Assembly (NCBI GenBank): GCA_964632505.1
Contig: CAZWCE010000004.1
Span: forward strand, 124,001 to 188,000
Direction of reading: 5' to 3'
Length of the DNA: 64,000 nt
From: CAZWCE01 sp964632505
GTDB lineage: Bacteria; Planctomycetota; Planctomycetia; Pirellulales; Thermoguttaceae
Below are positions 35,631 through 44,957 of this stretch, piece by piece; within the stretch, counting starts at the first letter, position 1; each line of letters begins with the position of its first letter. The position numbers and the translations under genes were made by a program. The notes under the pieces were generated by a model. The model made no database searches. It was not told where the DNA came from and was given only the letters and a program-made list of their open reading frames with translations.

Positions 35631-37571
35631 CTATCGGTAGATCGTCTGCGTCGGTTTATTCGCGCTGACGATGACCACCTTGCCCCCTTCTTCGTCCGCG
35701 GGGGGAAGAAGATATCCCAACGGCGGCGGGACTTCCGAATTCCGCGAGTTGCCGGGAAGTAGATTCGGCGGGGATATCATGGGAAAGGGTTTCGATTCTT
35801 CCTGTCCTCCATTCAAAGAGGGGCTCGAAGCGGGATTCGGTCCTTTTTTCCCCGTGGTGGCGAATCCGGGAGCATCCCCGTCTGCGGAGGATTGCCCCTC
35901 TTTCGGTCCTTCGGCGTGTTCCGGTTGCTGGAAGTCGGGAACGGTCGGACGCGGAGGGGCGATCTCCGGCCGATTCTCACCGGACGGGACGACCGCTTCC
36001 GTCGTCGTCATGTTCGCGGCGGGAACCGACATCGTCGAGGCGAACCCCGATTCCCAACCACCGCCGAGCGCCTTGTAGACACCGACCAGATAGAGGGACA
36101 CGTTCCCCCGGCTCTCGATGTGAAGATCCTGCTGCCTCAACAGGGCCCGTTGCGTGTCGAGCACACGTTGGTAGTCGGTCATCCCTTCCTGATAAAGCAG
36201 GAGGGCGAGTTCGGTGGCCCGTTTCAGCTCCTCGACGCTTTGCCGGGTGAGTTTCGCCCGAGCCTGCTCTTTGAGATACTGGTTGAGGCTGTTTTCCGCC
36301 TCTTCGTTCGCTTTCAAGACGGTCTCCCGATAATGGGCCAGCAGTTGCCGGAATCGGGCATCTTCCGCACGGACGTTGTTGAGAATGCGGCCGTAATTCA
36401 GAACGTTCCATCGAAATCCGGGCCCGATCGATCCGGCGACGCTCGGCCATCCGAACAGGTCGTTGAACTCCTGGGCCTCCAGACCGATCGTGCCGGTGAT
36501 GGCGATGTGGGGATAAAGTTCCGATTCGGCCATACCGATCTTCGCGCACTGGGCGGCCAGTTGACGTTCCACTTGGCGGACGTCCGGGCGGCGGCACAGC
36601 AGATCGGCGGGAACACCGACCGCCAATTCCGGCGGAGGCGAGGGGATTTCACGCTCGCCGAGATACTCGGCCAGCTCCTGCGGCGGCTTGCCCAACAGCA
36701 CGCACATCCGATTTTGTGCCTTGCGAACCTCGGCCTCGAGCACCGGAATCGTCGAAGCGGTCGTGGCCGCCTCGGCCTTCGCCTGACGCAGATCGAGCTC
36801 GCTGACCGCCCCGGCATCGAAACGCATCTGCACCAGATCGACCGTCTGCTCTTGCAGATCGAGATTGTTCCGGGCGATCGCCAGCCGTTTTTCAAGCGTG
36901 CGATAGAGGATATAGTTCGAGCCCATCTCCGCCTCCAGGAGCACGAGCACGGAGTGGAATTCGTAGATGCTCGATTCGAGATTGGCATCGGCCGCTTCGA
37001 TTGCGCGTCGGAAACGTCCCCAGAAATCGATTTCCCAGGCGGCGTTGAAGCCGAGATTCCAGTTGCTCTGCGAGGTCGGTTCTCCAATCGCGTTCATCAC
37101 TTGACCGAACGGCGTGGTCTCGGAAAGTTCCTGTCGGGTGTAAAGCCCCGAGAACTCTTGACTCTGGGGGAAGAGATTCCCGGCCGCCACTCCCCGCATT
37201 GCCTGGGCTTCGAGAATGCGGTAACAGGCCGCACGCAACGTGAGATTCTGCTCCCTGAGAGTGGCGATCAATTCCGTGAGCACCGGATCGTTGAATTCCG
37301 TCCACCACTGTTCGAGATTTCCGGATCCCTCCGTGCCGGAATACGCCTCTTGGTCGATCCAGGAAGGACCGACCTCGGCCGCCGGTTGCCGATAATCCTC
37401 GCCGACTTTGAATCCCTGGCCGGCCCACTTCCGCATGCCGGTACAACCGAGCGACATCAGCAGGAAACCGCCCAGCAAGATCCCGCAACTGATGCGAGGG
37501 ACCATCGAACACGAAAAGAGCCGATTCCGCCTGAATGATGCCACCATGCCACGATCTTTTTCGTTGATCAT
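35631..37571 (-). CDS. TolC/NodT-type outer-membrane efflux lipoprotein
   Basis: About 646 residues from the ATG at 37571 (GGAAG upstream). A signal peptide ends in the lipobox LLMSLGC, so the protein should be a lipoprotein; the N-region before it is long and a later ATG at 37505 is possible. Two OEP repeats follow (QNLTLRAACYRILEAQAMRGVAAGNLFP, VDLVQMRFDAGAVSELDLRQAKAEAATT, DLLCRRPDVRQVERQLAAQCAKIGMAESELYPHIAITG, ALLLYQEGMTDYQRVLDTQRALL). The last ~130 residues are a proline/serine-rich tail not usual for the family. No inner-membrane pump or adaptor is adjacent. Confidence 0.88.
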   Translation of the reverse strand: MINEKDRGMVASFRRNRLFSCSMVPRISCGILLGGFLLMSLGCTGMRKWAGQGFKVGEDYRQPAAEVGPSWIDQEAYSGTEGSGNLEQWWTEFNDPVLTELIATLREQNLTLRAACYRILEAQAMRGVAAGNLFPQSQEFSGLYTRQELSETTPFGQVMNAIGEPTSQSNWNLGFNAAWEIDFWGRFRRAIEAADANLESSIYEFHSVLVLLEAEMGSNYILYRTLEKRLAIARNNLDLQEQTVDLVQMRFDAGAVSELDLRQAKAEAATTASTIPVLEAEVRKAQNRMCVLLGKPPQELAEYLGEREIPSPPPELAVGVPADLLCRRPDVRQVERQLAAQCAKIGMAESELYPHIAITGTIGLEAQEFNDLFGWPSVAGSIGPGFRWNVLNYGRILNNVRAEDARFRQLLAHYRETVLKANEEAENSLNQYLKEQARAKLTRQSVEELKRATELALLLYQEGMTDYQRVLDTQRALLRQQDLHIESRGNVSLYLVGVYKALGGGWESGFASTMSVPAANMTTTEAVVPSGENRPEIAPPRPTVPDFQQPEHAEGPKEGQSSADGDAPGFATTGKKGPNPASSPSLNGGQEESKPFPMISPPNLLPGNSRNSEVPPPLGYLLPPADEEGGKVVIVSANKPTQTIYR

Positions 37572-37953
37572 CCTTGACTTCCATTCCTGAACGATTGCCA
37601 ATTCCCGGAAAAAAAATGCAGCCACCAAGACCACTCCCATCGCTTTTTCCGGCACAGGACATGCTTTCGTATCGTCGCCCATTCGTAGAGAAAATGATCG
37701 ACGCATCTGATATTCAGGACAATCGGGGTCCGCAAGGAATAACGGTCGTACAGATCCCCCGGTGGGCGTCATGCGGACTGTAACGGCTGTGCGGACCGGT
37801 CGCGGAAATCTGAATGCGAAATGCTCCGGTGAGGAAAAAGAGCCGGATTGCGAAACCTTACGGGCTGTAGCGGGTGCCCGCGTTCTTCAGTCTGTAACGC
37901 GGTTTTTCCGAAAACGGCCTATCACGAAAAGAAAGAATGCGCGCGGGAGACGA
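37572..37953. other. Intergenic region downstream of the nif operon, nothing recognised
   Basis: 382 nt on the 3' side of the amidotransferase gene and upstream of the TolC-like gene. No clear T-tailed hairpin, so the end of the nif transcript is not defined by sequence. Confidence 0.35.
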
Positions 37954-38655
37954 TCATGCGTCGAGCGCGGCGAAACGATCCAGAATGAGATTCAAAAGCC
38001 GCTGATTTTCTTCGAGATGATGGTAGTGCCCTCGGATGTGGTCGGCCGTCTGCACCGTCGGAGCCGGGTCCTTCAGGTCGTCGCCGCAATGGTGGAACAT
38101 CTTTTCGATGCTCTCGCGCGAATACTCCAGATGGAATTGCAGTGCCAACGCCTGATGCCGAAAAAGAAAGGCTTGGTTCGTGCACGTCTCCCCTTGAATC
38201 AGGTTTTCGCAATCGGCGGGGATGGAAAAGGTGTCGCCGTGCCACTGGAAGGCGGCAAATGGTTCCGGAAGCGAACCCAAGACCGGACAGCGTTTTCCGG
38301 CCTCGGTCCGGCGGAGCGGGAACCAGCCGATTTCCCGGCAATCGTGTTTCCGGACGGTTCCGCCGAGCACTTCCGCGATCAACTGCGCCCCCAGGCATAT
38401 CCCCACGTATTTCTTGCCCGCGGCGATCGCCTCGCCGAGAAAGCGTTTCTCGTCGATCAGCCACGGATACTCTTGTTCCTCGCCGACGCTCATCAAACCG
38501 CCCATGCCGACGAGCCAATCGAAATCAAGATTCCCCGGCAAAGGTTCCCCGGCGTAGAGCCGGGTTTCCGAAAGTGTATGGCCGCGATCGCGGGCCCAAA
38601 CACCGAGATTGGCGGCGTCTTCAAAAGGAACGTGCAGCAGGCAATGCAGGTGCAT
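37954..38655 (-). CDS. Class I glutamine amidotransferase-like protein in the nif operon
   Basis: 233 residues; AAGGA precedes the ATG at 38655, which overlaps the 3' end of nifV by 35 nt, implying coupled translation. The fold is that of GMP-synthase-type glutaminases: FDWLVGMGGLMSVG, the nucleophile elbow VGICLGAQLIAEVLGG (C87) and the His/Glu pair in LQFHLEYS. Free-standing members hydrolyse glutamine or gamma-glutamyl compounds. It has no synthetase partner here. A link to ammonium or glutamine metabolism fits the operon but is inference. Confidence 0.82.
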   Translation of the reverse strand: MHLHCLLHVPFEDAANLGVWARDRGHTLSETRLYAGEPLPGNLDFDWLVGMGGLMSVGEEQEYPWLIDEKRFLGEAIAAGKKYVGICLGAQLIAEVLGGTVRKHDCREIGWFPLRRTEAGKRCPVLGSLPEPFAAFQWHGDTFSIPADCENLIQGETCTNQAFLFRHQALALQFHLEYSRESIEKMFHHCGDDLKDPAPTVQTADHIRGHYHHLEENQRLLNLILDRFAALDA

Positions 38656-39949
38656 TGGGAGAATCCTTGCCTTTGGGGGCTGGAGGAAAGGGTTCGAGGC
38701 CGCATCGGCCGTTTTCTGTCGGGCAAGCGGAACCACCGGTGATACATTCGCGATAGAGGTTCACGAGCTCCCCGTCGCTCAGGGCGTCTTTCTTTTCCGT
38801 GGCCTTCCGTCGCACGTCGGGAAGCAGCTTCGCCGCTTGGGATCGAGTGAGATCGATTCCCAGTTCGATCAACCGTTTCCGGAGGGCGCGCGTCGAAGAA
38901 TGCTTGCCGACGAGCACGCGACGATCCTCACGCCCGATCATCCGCGGGGCGAACAGTTCGTAGGCCCGACGATCCCGTTCCATCGCATCGACGTGAATCC
39001 CCGATTCGTGATGGAAGATGCGGCTTCCCACCACCGGACGATGAGGCTCGAACTCCACGCACGCATATCGGGAAACCATGGATGATAACCGGCAAAGCCG
39101 GGTGGGGTCAAGTCCCGCGATGCAAGCCGACTCGCGGCTATCCCCCAGAGAGTGCAGGTTCGCCAAGACCACCTGCTCCAAAGCGGCGTTTCCGGCCCGT
39201 TCGCCGATTCCGCCGACGGTGACATCGACGCTCGTCGCTCCGCTCTCCAGGGCCGTGAGGGCGTTGGCCGCGGCCATCCCCAAATCGTTGTGAGCATGGA
39301 AACCCAGCGGGAGATCTTCCACTGCACTCTGAACCGTACGGATCCATCGCGCGGTCGCCATGGGAGTGAGCCGTCCGACGGTATCGGCCAGCCGAAAACG
39401 ACGCACGCCCGAGTTCCGTGCCGCTTGGGCGCAGTCGAGCAGAAACGACATGGGCGTTCGCGTGGCGTCTTGCAATCCGAGCGAAACGAAATCGAACGAC
39501 CGCGAGGCCGAGGCGACGAGGGTCTCGATCCGATCGAGGACCCAGGAAGTCGACTTGCCGAGTGTTTCGATCAGAATCGGTGAACCCGGAAGCGAAAGAT
39601 GGACTGCCTGGAGGCCGCAGTCTCGGGCCATCGCGAGATCCTCTTCGGTCGCCCGGCACCAGCCGGTCAAACGACACGGAAGATGCAATTCGCCGATGGC
39701 GCGAATCGCCTCCGTTTCCACCGACCCCATCGCGGGAGTTCCCACTTCGAGTTCCGCGATTCCGACCGCCGCCAATTCCCGGGCGATCGCGACCTTCTGC
39801 TCGACCGTGAAGGCGACGCGGGGCATTTGCTCTCCATCGCGCAGCGTCGTGTCGACCAGGTACGGTCGGCTGGAAACCGGCGAGGACTCGCGCTCGATTC
39901 GTGGCTCGCACTCCCGGCGAACCAAGCGGCGATGATGCGGAGGAATCAT
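38621..39949 (-). CDS. nifV: Homocitrate synthase
   Basis: 442 residues from the ATG at 39949 (GAGG 6 nt upstream). It condenses acetyl-CoA with 2-oxoglutarate to homocitrate, the organic ligand of FeMo-cofactor. DRE-TIM barrel hallmarks are VDTTLRDGEQMPRVAF, DFVSLGLQDATRTP, RLADTVGRLTP, the metal-binding LGFHAHNDLGMA, SVDVTVGGIGERAGN and HHESGIHVDAM. The C-terminal ~40 residues are a proline-rich extension overlapping the next gene. The position after the ferredoxin gene in the nif run supports NifV over 2-isopropylmalate synthase. Confidence 0.92.
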   Translation of the reverse strand: MIPPHHRRLVRRECEPRIERESSPVSSRPYLVDTTLRDGEQMPRVAFTVEQKVAIARELAAVGIAELEVGTPAMGSVETEAIRAIGELHLPCRLTGWCRATEEDLAMARDCGLQAVHLSLPGSPILIETLGKSTSWVLDRIETLVASASRSFDFVSLGLQDATRTPMSFLLDCAQAARNSGVRRFRLADTVGRLTPMATARWIRTVQSAVEDLPLGFHAHNDLGMAAANALTALESGATSVDVTVGGIGERAGNAALEQVVLANLHSLGDSRESACIAGLDPTRLCRLSSMVSRYACVEFEPHRPVVGSRIFHHESGIHVDAMERDRRAYELFAPRMIGREDRRVLVGKHSSTRALRKRLIELGIDLTRSQAAKLLPDVRRKATEKKDALSDGELVNLYRECITGGSACPTENGRCGLEPFPPAPKGKDSPNAPALPAARSF

Positions 39950-40001
39950 GATGGACCTCGGACGATACCTCCGGGGAGGCATGAAAGAAGGGATCGAGGG
40001 T

Positions 40002-40304
40002 TCATGCCATCAGAAGCGATTCCGCCGGGGAATCTTCTTCCATGGCATCGAGGATGTCGTCGATTTTGCCTTCGTCGACCTCGGTGTACCACCAGCCTTG
40101 CGGGTAGACGACCATGACCGGTCCCTTGTCGCAAAGTTTCAGGCAGCCGGTGCTGGAGATCATCGCGTCGATGCCTCGGTCGACCACTTCGTCCTGGAGC
40201 ATTTGCAACAGATTCACGGCCCCTTTCTTATTGCAGACGCCCTGCGGCTCACCGCTCAGGCGGAAACTGTTGCAGACGAAAATATGATAGGTTGGTTTTT
40301 CCAT
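40002..40304 (-). CDS. Thioredoxin-like [2Fe-2S] ferredoxin, nif-associated
   Basis: 100 residues; AAGGGAAG precedes the ATG. The cluster ligands C11, C24, C54 and C58 (C-x12-C-x29-C-x3-C) match the thioredoxin-fold [2Fe-2S] ferredoxins known from Clostridium pasteurianum and the Azotobacter nif region. Supporting phrases are YHIFVCNSFR, GVCNKKGA, SSTGCLKLCDKGP and VVYPQGWWYTEV. In nif clusters it is thought to serve electron transfer or cofactor assembly. It lies between nifB and nifV. Confidence 0.93.
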   Translation of the reverse strand: MEKPTYHIFVCNSFRLSGEPQGVCNKKGAVNLLQMLQDEVVDRGIDAMISSTGCLKLCDKGPVMVVYPQGWWYTEVDEGKIDDILDAMEEDSPAESLLMA

Positions 40305-40396
40305 AATCTTCCCTTTCGTAAACGATTTGGATGTAAAAGGTCTCGATTCTTGGTCTTATGTTCAATCATTTCCGTGATTTTTTTTGCGAGCATGTT

Positions 40397-41662
40397 TCAG
40401 CCGCAGCCGGTGCCCGAACCGGGGCAACCGGAACCGCATCGGGCGCCGGCTCGACAGGGGGCGCGGACCGGGGTTCCCCGGTAGACCGCATCGAGGCCCT
40501 CCTCGATGAGCCCTTCCATGAGCACCAGGCGGATCCCTTCCCGCGCGAGAACACGTTCCGGGGCGCTGCCGGCGTTCGCCGCCAAAAGGGCCCGGCAGTC
40601 GTGGAGCGTTTCAGCAAGCGATTCCCAGCGCCCGTCCCCGTGACCACGCGCATCGGACACGGAACGCTTTTCCACTTCGCGGTAACCGCTTTCGGTCGAT
40701 TCGAAGATCCAGAACGCGGTGGTCCGTCCCAGATGTTCGTTCACGAGGATTCCCTCGCGACTGGCCACCGCCGTGTAGGGGCGCTCCTCGGCCGGTTTCA
40801 TCGGCAGCGTCTTCGCCATTTCCAGTTCCATCTGCACCGCCTGCGACATCGCCTCGCCGAGAATCCCGACCGCGTCGGCCCGGCACCGGGTGCAGTGATG
40901 CATCAGCGGGAGGTAGCTCTCGCAAGTCCGCCGAATCGCCTCCACTTCTTCTTTTGAGGGACTGTCGACATTTTCGAAAGGCGTTCCCTCGACCGGATAG
41001 ACCGGGATCGCGTTGAGCAGATCCGCGCCCAATTCCTGCGCCACCGCGGCGATCCGGGGGATGTGCTCCTCGTTGATACCGGGGATGATGATGGAGTTGA
41101 TCTTCACCGTGATGCCTTTCTCGGAGAGTCGGCGGATCGCTTCCTTCTGACGTTCCAAAAGTCGCTCCGCCGCCTCGAGGCCGCGGAGTACCTTTTTGCC
41201 GTCGCGCATCCAGGCGTAGACTTTGCTCCCGATTTCCGGATCGACCGCGTTCATGGTGATCGTCACATGGCTGACTTCCAGTTCGGCGAGCTCGTCGATG
41301 TAAGGGCCGATATTCAAGCCGTTGGTCGCCACGCAGAGGAGCATGTCGGGGAAGTTGTCGCGCACCAACCGGAGAGTCGTCATCGTTTCGCTCGGATTGG
41401 CGAACGGATCGCCCGGTCCCGCGATGCCGACCACCGCCAGCCGGGGATCTTTCTCCAACGCCTTTTCCAGGTACCAGAACGCCTGATGCGGGGAAAGGAC
41501 CGCGCTGGTCACTCCAGGTCGCGTTTCGTTGACGCAGTCGTATTGGCGGTTGCAGAAGTGACACTGGATATTGCAGCGGGGCGCGACCGGCAGATGGATC
41601 CTGCCGCGCCGATGCCGCACCTGGTCGTTGAAACAGGGATGTTGTGTGAGATCGCGTGCCAT
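40397..41662 (-). CDS. nifB: Nitrogenase cofactor biosynthesis protein NifB with C-terminal NifX-like domain
   Basis: 421 residues. This radical-SAM enzyme makes NifB-co, the carbide-containing core of FeMo-cofactor. The radical-SAM cluster motif is CNIQCHFC, followed by GIAGPGDPFANP, CVATNGLNIG, ITMNAVDP and NAIPVYPVEGTPF, plus the second-cluster region HHCTRCRADAVG. From residue about 285 (YTAVASREGILVNEHLGRTTAFWIFE) a NifX/NafY-like domain is fused. The protein ends in a Cys/Gly-rich tail with five cysteines, which is unusual. It follows nifN by 85 nt. Confidence 0.95.
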   Translation of the reverse strand: MARDLTQHPCFNDQVRHRRGRIHLPVAPRCNIQCHFCNRQYDCVNETRPGVTSAVLSPHQAFWYLEKALEKDPRLAVVGIAGPGDPFANPSETMTTLRLVRDNFPDMLLCVATNGLNIGPYIDELAELEVSHVTITMNAVDPEIGSKVYAWMRDGKKVLRGLEAAERLLERQKEAIRRLSEKGITVKINSIIIPGINEEHIPRIAAVAQELGADLLNAIPVYPVEGTPFENVDSPSKEEVEAIRRTCESYLPLMHHCTRCRADAVGILGEAMSQAVQMELEMAKTLPMKPAEERPYTAVASREGILVNEHLGRTTAFWIFESTESGYREVEKRSVSDARGHGDGRWESLAETLHDCRALLAANAGSAPERVLAREGIRLVLMEGLIEEGLDAVYRGTPVRAPCRAGARCGSGCPGSGTGCG

Positions 41663-41747
41663 GATGCTCTACTTTCTACCGTGGATCGTGCCGCGGACGA
41701 CGATGGGTTCTCTTTTCTCTTTGGTTGTCAAGCAAGGAAGTCGTCGG

Positions 41748-43172
41748 TTACATGTAGGTGTATCCCACCGGGGAGTCGGATTGCTTCTTCTCAATCAGGG
41801 CATTGGTGATGCGGTCGAACAATTGCTGCGCGCCCCGGTAGCCGAGGTGCAGGAGTCGGGCGCCGCCGATCCGGTCGTGGATGGGAAATCCGATGCGGAT
41901 CAGCGGAATGCCGAGTTTCTGAGAGAGTTTGTATCCCTTGCTGTTTCCGAGGATCAAATGCGGCCGCACCACGTCGGCGTACTCCTCGATCTCTTCGAAG
42001 TCGACGCCCTCGATCGCCACCACCTGCCGGCCGAGCGACTCGGTGACCCGCTCCAATTCCGATTTCAGTCGGCCGCTCTTGCCCCCGGAAGCACAGAGGG
42101 CCGGGACGACGCCGATCTCCGCCAGAAAAGAGGCGATCCCCACCACCAGATCTTCTTCGCCGTAAACGATCGCCCTTTTGTCGAAAAGGTATTTGTGGGC
42201 GTCGACGTAGGAATCGACCAGGCGTCCGCGTTCGGCGGCATGTTTTTTCGGGATCGGCCTTCCGGTGATCTCCTCGAGGTCGTCGAACATCTCGTCGGTC
42301 GCGAGCACGCCGATCGGCATGCCGGGACGATGCGACTGCACTCGATGGTGTTCCCGGAGCCAACCGCCGGGGGAATGCTGCCGCGAGCCGATGCTTGTCA
42401 GTTCCAGGCTCCCCGAAGCATCGACGGTGCGCCGCAACTGCTCGATCGGTGTTCCGCCGGGAGGGATCAAGTGATAACGGTCCCAGGCGGGGCCGTCGAG
42501 CGTATCGCTGAAGTCGGGGACCAGGATCGCTTCGTGGTCGTAGTCTTCGACGATTTCTCTCAAATGTCGCAAATCGGCGGGCGAGACCATGCCGGGAAAG
42601 AGATTGATCGCCGGCCGCGCCGGTCCGGCTCCCGCGTCGGCCTCATCGAAACGCCGAGCGGGGACGACGTCGGTTTCGGTCGGCGCCGGGGCGAAAAATT
42701 CGACCAGAGAGCGGATCGTCGCATGGTAGCCCTCGGCATGGGTGCCCGTGTAGCTGGGCGTCGAAACGTGTACGATCGGCGGCAGATGTTCCGCCTCCTC
42801 GGAGTTTTGCAGTTCGTAAAGAAAAAGCTTCAAATCATCCCCGATCGTCTCCGCCAGGCAGGTCGTCGCCACGCCGATCATCTCCGGGTCGTACTGCCGG
42901 CATACGTTCCGGATCCCCTCGAGCAGATTCCGCTTGCCCCCGAAGACGGCCGCATCTTCGCTGAAGTTCGACGAGGCGATGTCGACCGGTTCCTGGAAAT
43001 GGCTGATCATGTAGCGCCGAATGTAGGTCGCACAGCCCTGGGAACCGTGCAGAAAGGACACCGTATTCTCGATGCCGCTGAATGCCAGACTCGCCCCCAA
43101 GGGGGTGCAGAGTTTGCAGGCATTCTCGGAGGCGACACGACGCCGAGCCGGGGGGGGAACTTGACGGATCAT
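41748..43172 (-). CDS. nifN: Nitrogenase FeMo-cofactor scaffold subunit NifN
   Basis: 474 residues from the ATG at 43172 (AGAGGA upstream); longer frames have no similarity. It is the beta-type partner of NifE in the scaffold that matures the cofactor. Conserved features are NACKLCTPLGASLAFSGIEN (C19, C22), LHGSQGCATYIRRY (C47), SSNFSEDAAVFGG, VATTCLAETIGDD and VSTPSYTGTHAEGY. It lacks the NifK serine context and is shorter at the N-terminus, and it follows nifE, so NifN fits better than NifK. Confidence 0.92.
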   Translation of the reverse strand: MIRQVPPPARRRVASENACKLCTPLGASLAFSGIENTVSFLHGSQGCATYIRRYMISHFQEPVDIASSNFSEDAAVFGGKRNLLEGIRNVCRQYDPEMIGVATTCLAETIGDDLKLFLYELQNSEEAEHLPPIVHVSTPSYTGTHAEGYHATIRSLVEFFAPAPTETDVVPARRFDEADAGAGPARPAINLFPGMVSPADLRHLREIVEDYDHEAILVPDFSDTLDGPAWDRYHLIPPGGTPIEQLRRTVDASGSLELTSIGSRQHSPGGWLREHHRVQSHRPGMPIGVLATDEMFDDLEEITGRPIPKKHAAERGRLVDSYVDAHKYLFDKRAIVYGEEDLVVGIASFLAEIGVVPALCASGGKSGRLKSELERVTESLGRQVVAIEGVDFEEIEEYADVVRPHLILGNSKGYKLSQKLGIPLIRIGFPIHDRIGGARLLHLGYRGAQQLFDRITNALIEKKQSDSPVGYTYM

Positions 43173-43243
43173 GGTGTTTTCCTCTTTGCAATCTTGCATG
43201 ACATCGCTCTCTTTTCCGTTGACGATGGAATCTACCGAATGAT

Positions 43244-43435
43244 TCAGTTCATTTCTTTTTTCGAGACTTCCTCCAGCCAGGTCGGAAGCAGACCCCGGAA
43301 GACGCATCGGGTCGCCAGGCAGCGCCGGCAGTCGGCGTCGCAACGGGGAATCTCCACCTGAGAGGCGTCGGTGACGCCCCTCTTTTTCATGGAAGTCGCC
43401 AGAAACATTCGTGCTTGAATCGAAGAAGGAGGCAT
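43244..43435 (-). CDS. Small Cys-rich protein (63 aa) between nifE and nifN, unrecognised
   Basis: The ATG at 43435 lies 4 nt after the nifE stop and is preceded by AAGGAG at ideal distance, the best ribosome site in this part of the operon. The frame runs 63 residues to a TGA at 43244. Cysteines C32, C36, C39 and C44 form a C-x3-C-x2-C-x4-C cluster within IPRCDADCRRCLATRC, flanked by a basic N-half and an amphipathic C-terminus. It may bind an Fe-S cluster or zinc. I recognise no family. Being sandwiched between the two scaffold genes suggests a role in cofactor assembly (inference). Confidence 0.7.
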   Translation of the reverse strand: MPPSSIQARMFLATSMKKRGVTDASQVEIPRCDADCRRCLATRCVFRGLLPTWLEEVSKKEMN

Positions 43436-43439
43436 GGGT

Positions 43440-44861
43440 TCAACTCCTTGGGTCGGGGGAAGAATCATTTCGGGAAAGGGACTTTTTTTTCCGGGGCTGC
43501 CGCCAGGCGACGAATCGCCACACGGGACTCATCGTCGAGCGGTGGACCTCTCGGGCAAAGTTCAGCATGCCCTCGAAGCCGGCCAGGCACTCTTTGCGGT
43601 GGTGATTGTGGTCGCAGAAACCGACGCCCAGCTTGTAAGCCACCGGACGTTCCTTGACGCCGCCGATGAACAGATCGACTTCCTTTTCCCGGATGAACTT
43701 GGCCAGCTCCAGGGGGTTGGTGTCGTCGACCAGGACGGTCTCTTCGTCGCAGAGTTCCGCCAGGAGTCGATAATCCTCGCGGTTGCCCGTCTGCGAACCG
43801 GCCAGCACCGTCTTCATGCCGAGGGTTCGGAGGGAGCGGACCATCGAAAACGCCTTGAACGCCCCGCCGGTGTAGACCGCCGCCCGCTTCCCCTCGAGAT
43901 CTTTTCGGAGCCGCTTCAGCTCCGGCATGATGCGTTGGGTCTCCTCCCGAACGAGCGTCACCGCCTTCTCCATGATCACGGGGTCGTCGAACCGGCTCGC
44001 CACGTCGTAGAGCGCCTGCGCCATGTCCTCGATGCCGAAATACGAAACCCGAATGAAGGGGATGCCGTATTTCTTCTCCATCGCCTGGGCAAGATGGGTG
44101 ATCGAGCCGGAGCACTGCACCACATTCAGGGCCGCGCCGTGCGAGCGCCGGATGTCGTCGACGCGCCCGTCGCCGGTGATGGTCGCCACGACCTGGACGC
44201 CGATCCGTTCGTAATATTCGCGAATCAACCACGTCTCGCCGGCGATGTTGAAATCGCCGAGAATGTTGAGGCTCACCGGGGAGATGTCGTCGGTCGGACC
44301 GGTGCCGACCAGTCGCTCCATGGCGTCACAGGCCGCTTTGTACCCGTCTTTTTTCGTTCCTTTGAATCCCTCCGACCGCACGGGCAGGCACTCGACGCCG
44401 GTTTCCCGCGTGACGGCCCGACAGACGGCGTCGATGTCGTCGCCGATCAATCCGGCGATGCAGGTCGAATAGACGAACGCCGCCTTCGGCCGATGCTTGG
44501 CGATCAACTCGCTCAGCGCTGCCTTGAGCTTCTTCTCGCCACCGTAGATGACGTCTTTTTCCTGCATGTCGGTGGAGAAGCTCATGCGGTGCAACTGCTC
44601 GCCCGAGGAGAGTGCCCCGCGGATGTCCCACGTATACGCGGCGCATCCGATCGGTCCGTGAATCAGGTGCAAGGCATCGGCGATGGGGTAGAGCACGACC
44701 CGGCTTCCACAGAACACGCAGGCCCGCTGGCTGACGGAACCGGCCACGCTCTGTGTTTCGCAACGAATCGCCTCGGGGTCCTTCGCCGAGGTCCGGACCT
44801 GAGCACGACGGGCGTCGAGAATCTTGATCGGGATATCGGCGGGAGGCTTGTTCACGGTCAT
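43440..44861 (-). CDS. nifE: Nitrogenase FeMo-cofactor scaffold subunit NifE
   Basis: 473 residues from the ATG at 44861. It forms the NifEN scaffold. Conserved features are RACVFCGSRVVLYPIADALHLIHGPIGCAAYTWD (C48, C51, C73), STDMQEKDVIYGGEKKL, YSTCIAGLIGDD, LNILGDFNIAGE and KPVAYKLGVGFCDHNHHRKE-type C-terminal residues (here RPVAYKLGVGFCDHNHHRK). The latter lacks the NifD-type LQLHSYDY, confirming NifE. The C-terminal ~20 residues are basic and serine-rich. The intergenic gap to nifK is 96 nt. Confidence 0.94.
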   Translation of the reverse strand: MTVNKPPADIPIKILDARRAQVRTSAKDPEAIRCETQSVAGSVSQRACVFCGSRVVLYPIADALHLIHGPIGCAAYTWDIRGALSSGEQLHRMSFSTDMQEKDVIYGGEKKLKAALSELIAKHRPKAAFVYSTCIAGLIGDDIDAVCRAVTRETGVECLPVRSEGFKGTKKDGYKAACDAMERLVGTGPTDDISPVSLNILGDFNIAGETWLIREYYERIGVQVVATITGDGRVDDIRRSHGAALNVVQCSGSITHLAQAMEKKYGIPFIRVSYFGIEDMAQALYDVASRFDDPVIMEKAVTLVREETQRIMPELKRLRKDLEGKRAAVYTGGAFKAFSMVRSLRTLGMKTVLAGSQTGNREDYRLLAELCDEETVLVDDTNPLELAKFIREKEVDLFIGGVKERPVAYKLGVGFCDHNHHRKECLAGFEGMLNFAREVHRSTMSPVWRFVAWRQPRKKKSLSRNDSSPDPRS

Positions 44862-44957
44862 GTCCTGATCTTTCCGATGAGAAAAGCGGGTGAACCACTC
44901 CCGAAGGAGGAAAAAAGGAGGGGTCCACCCGCAAGGAGCGAACAAACGTATTCTTTT

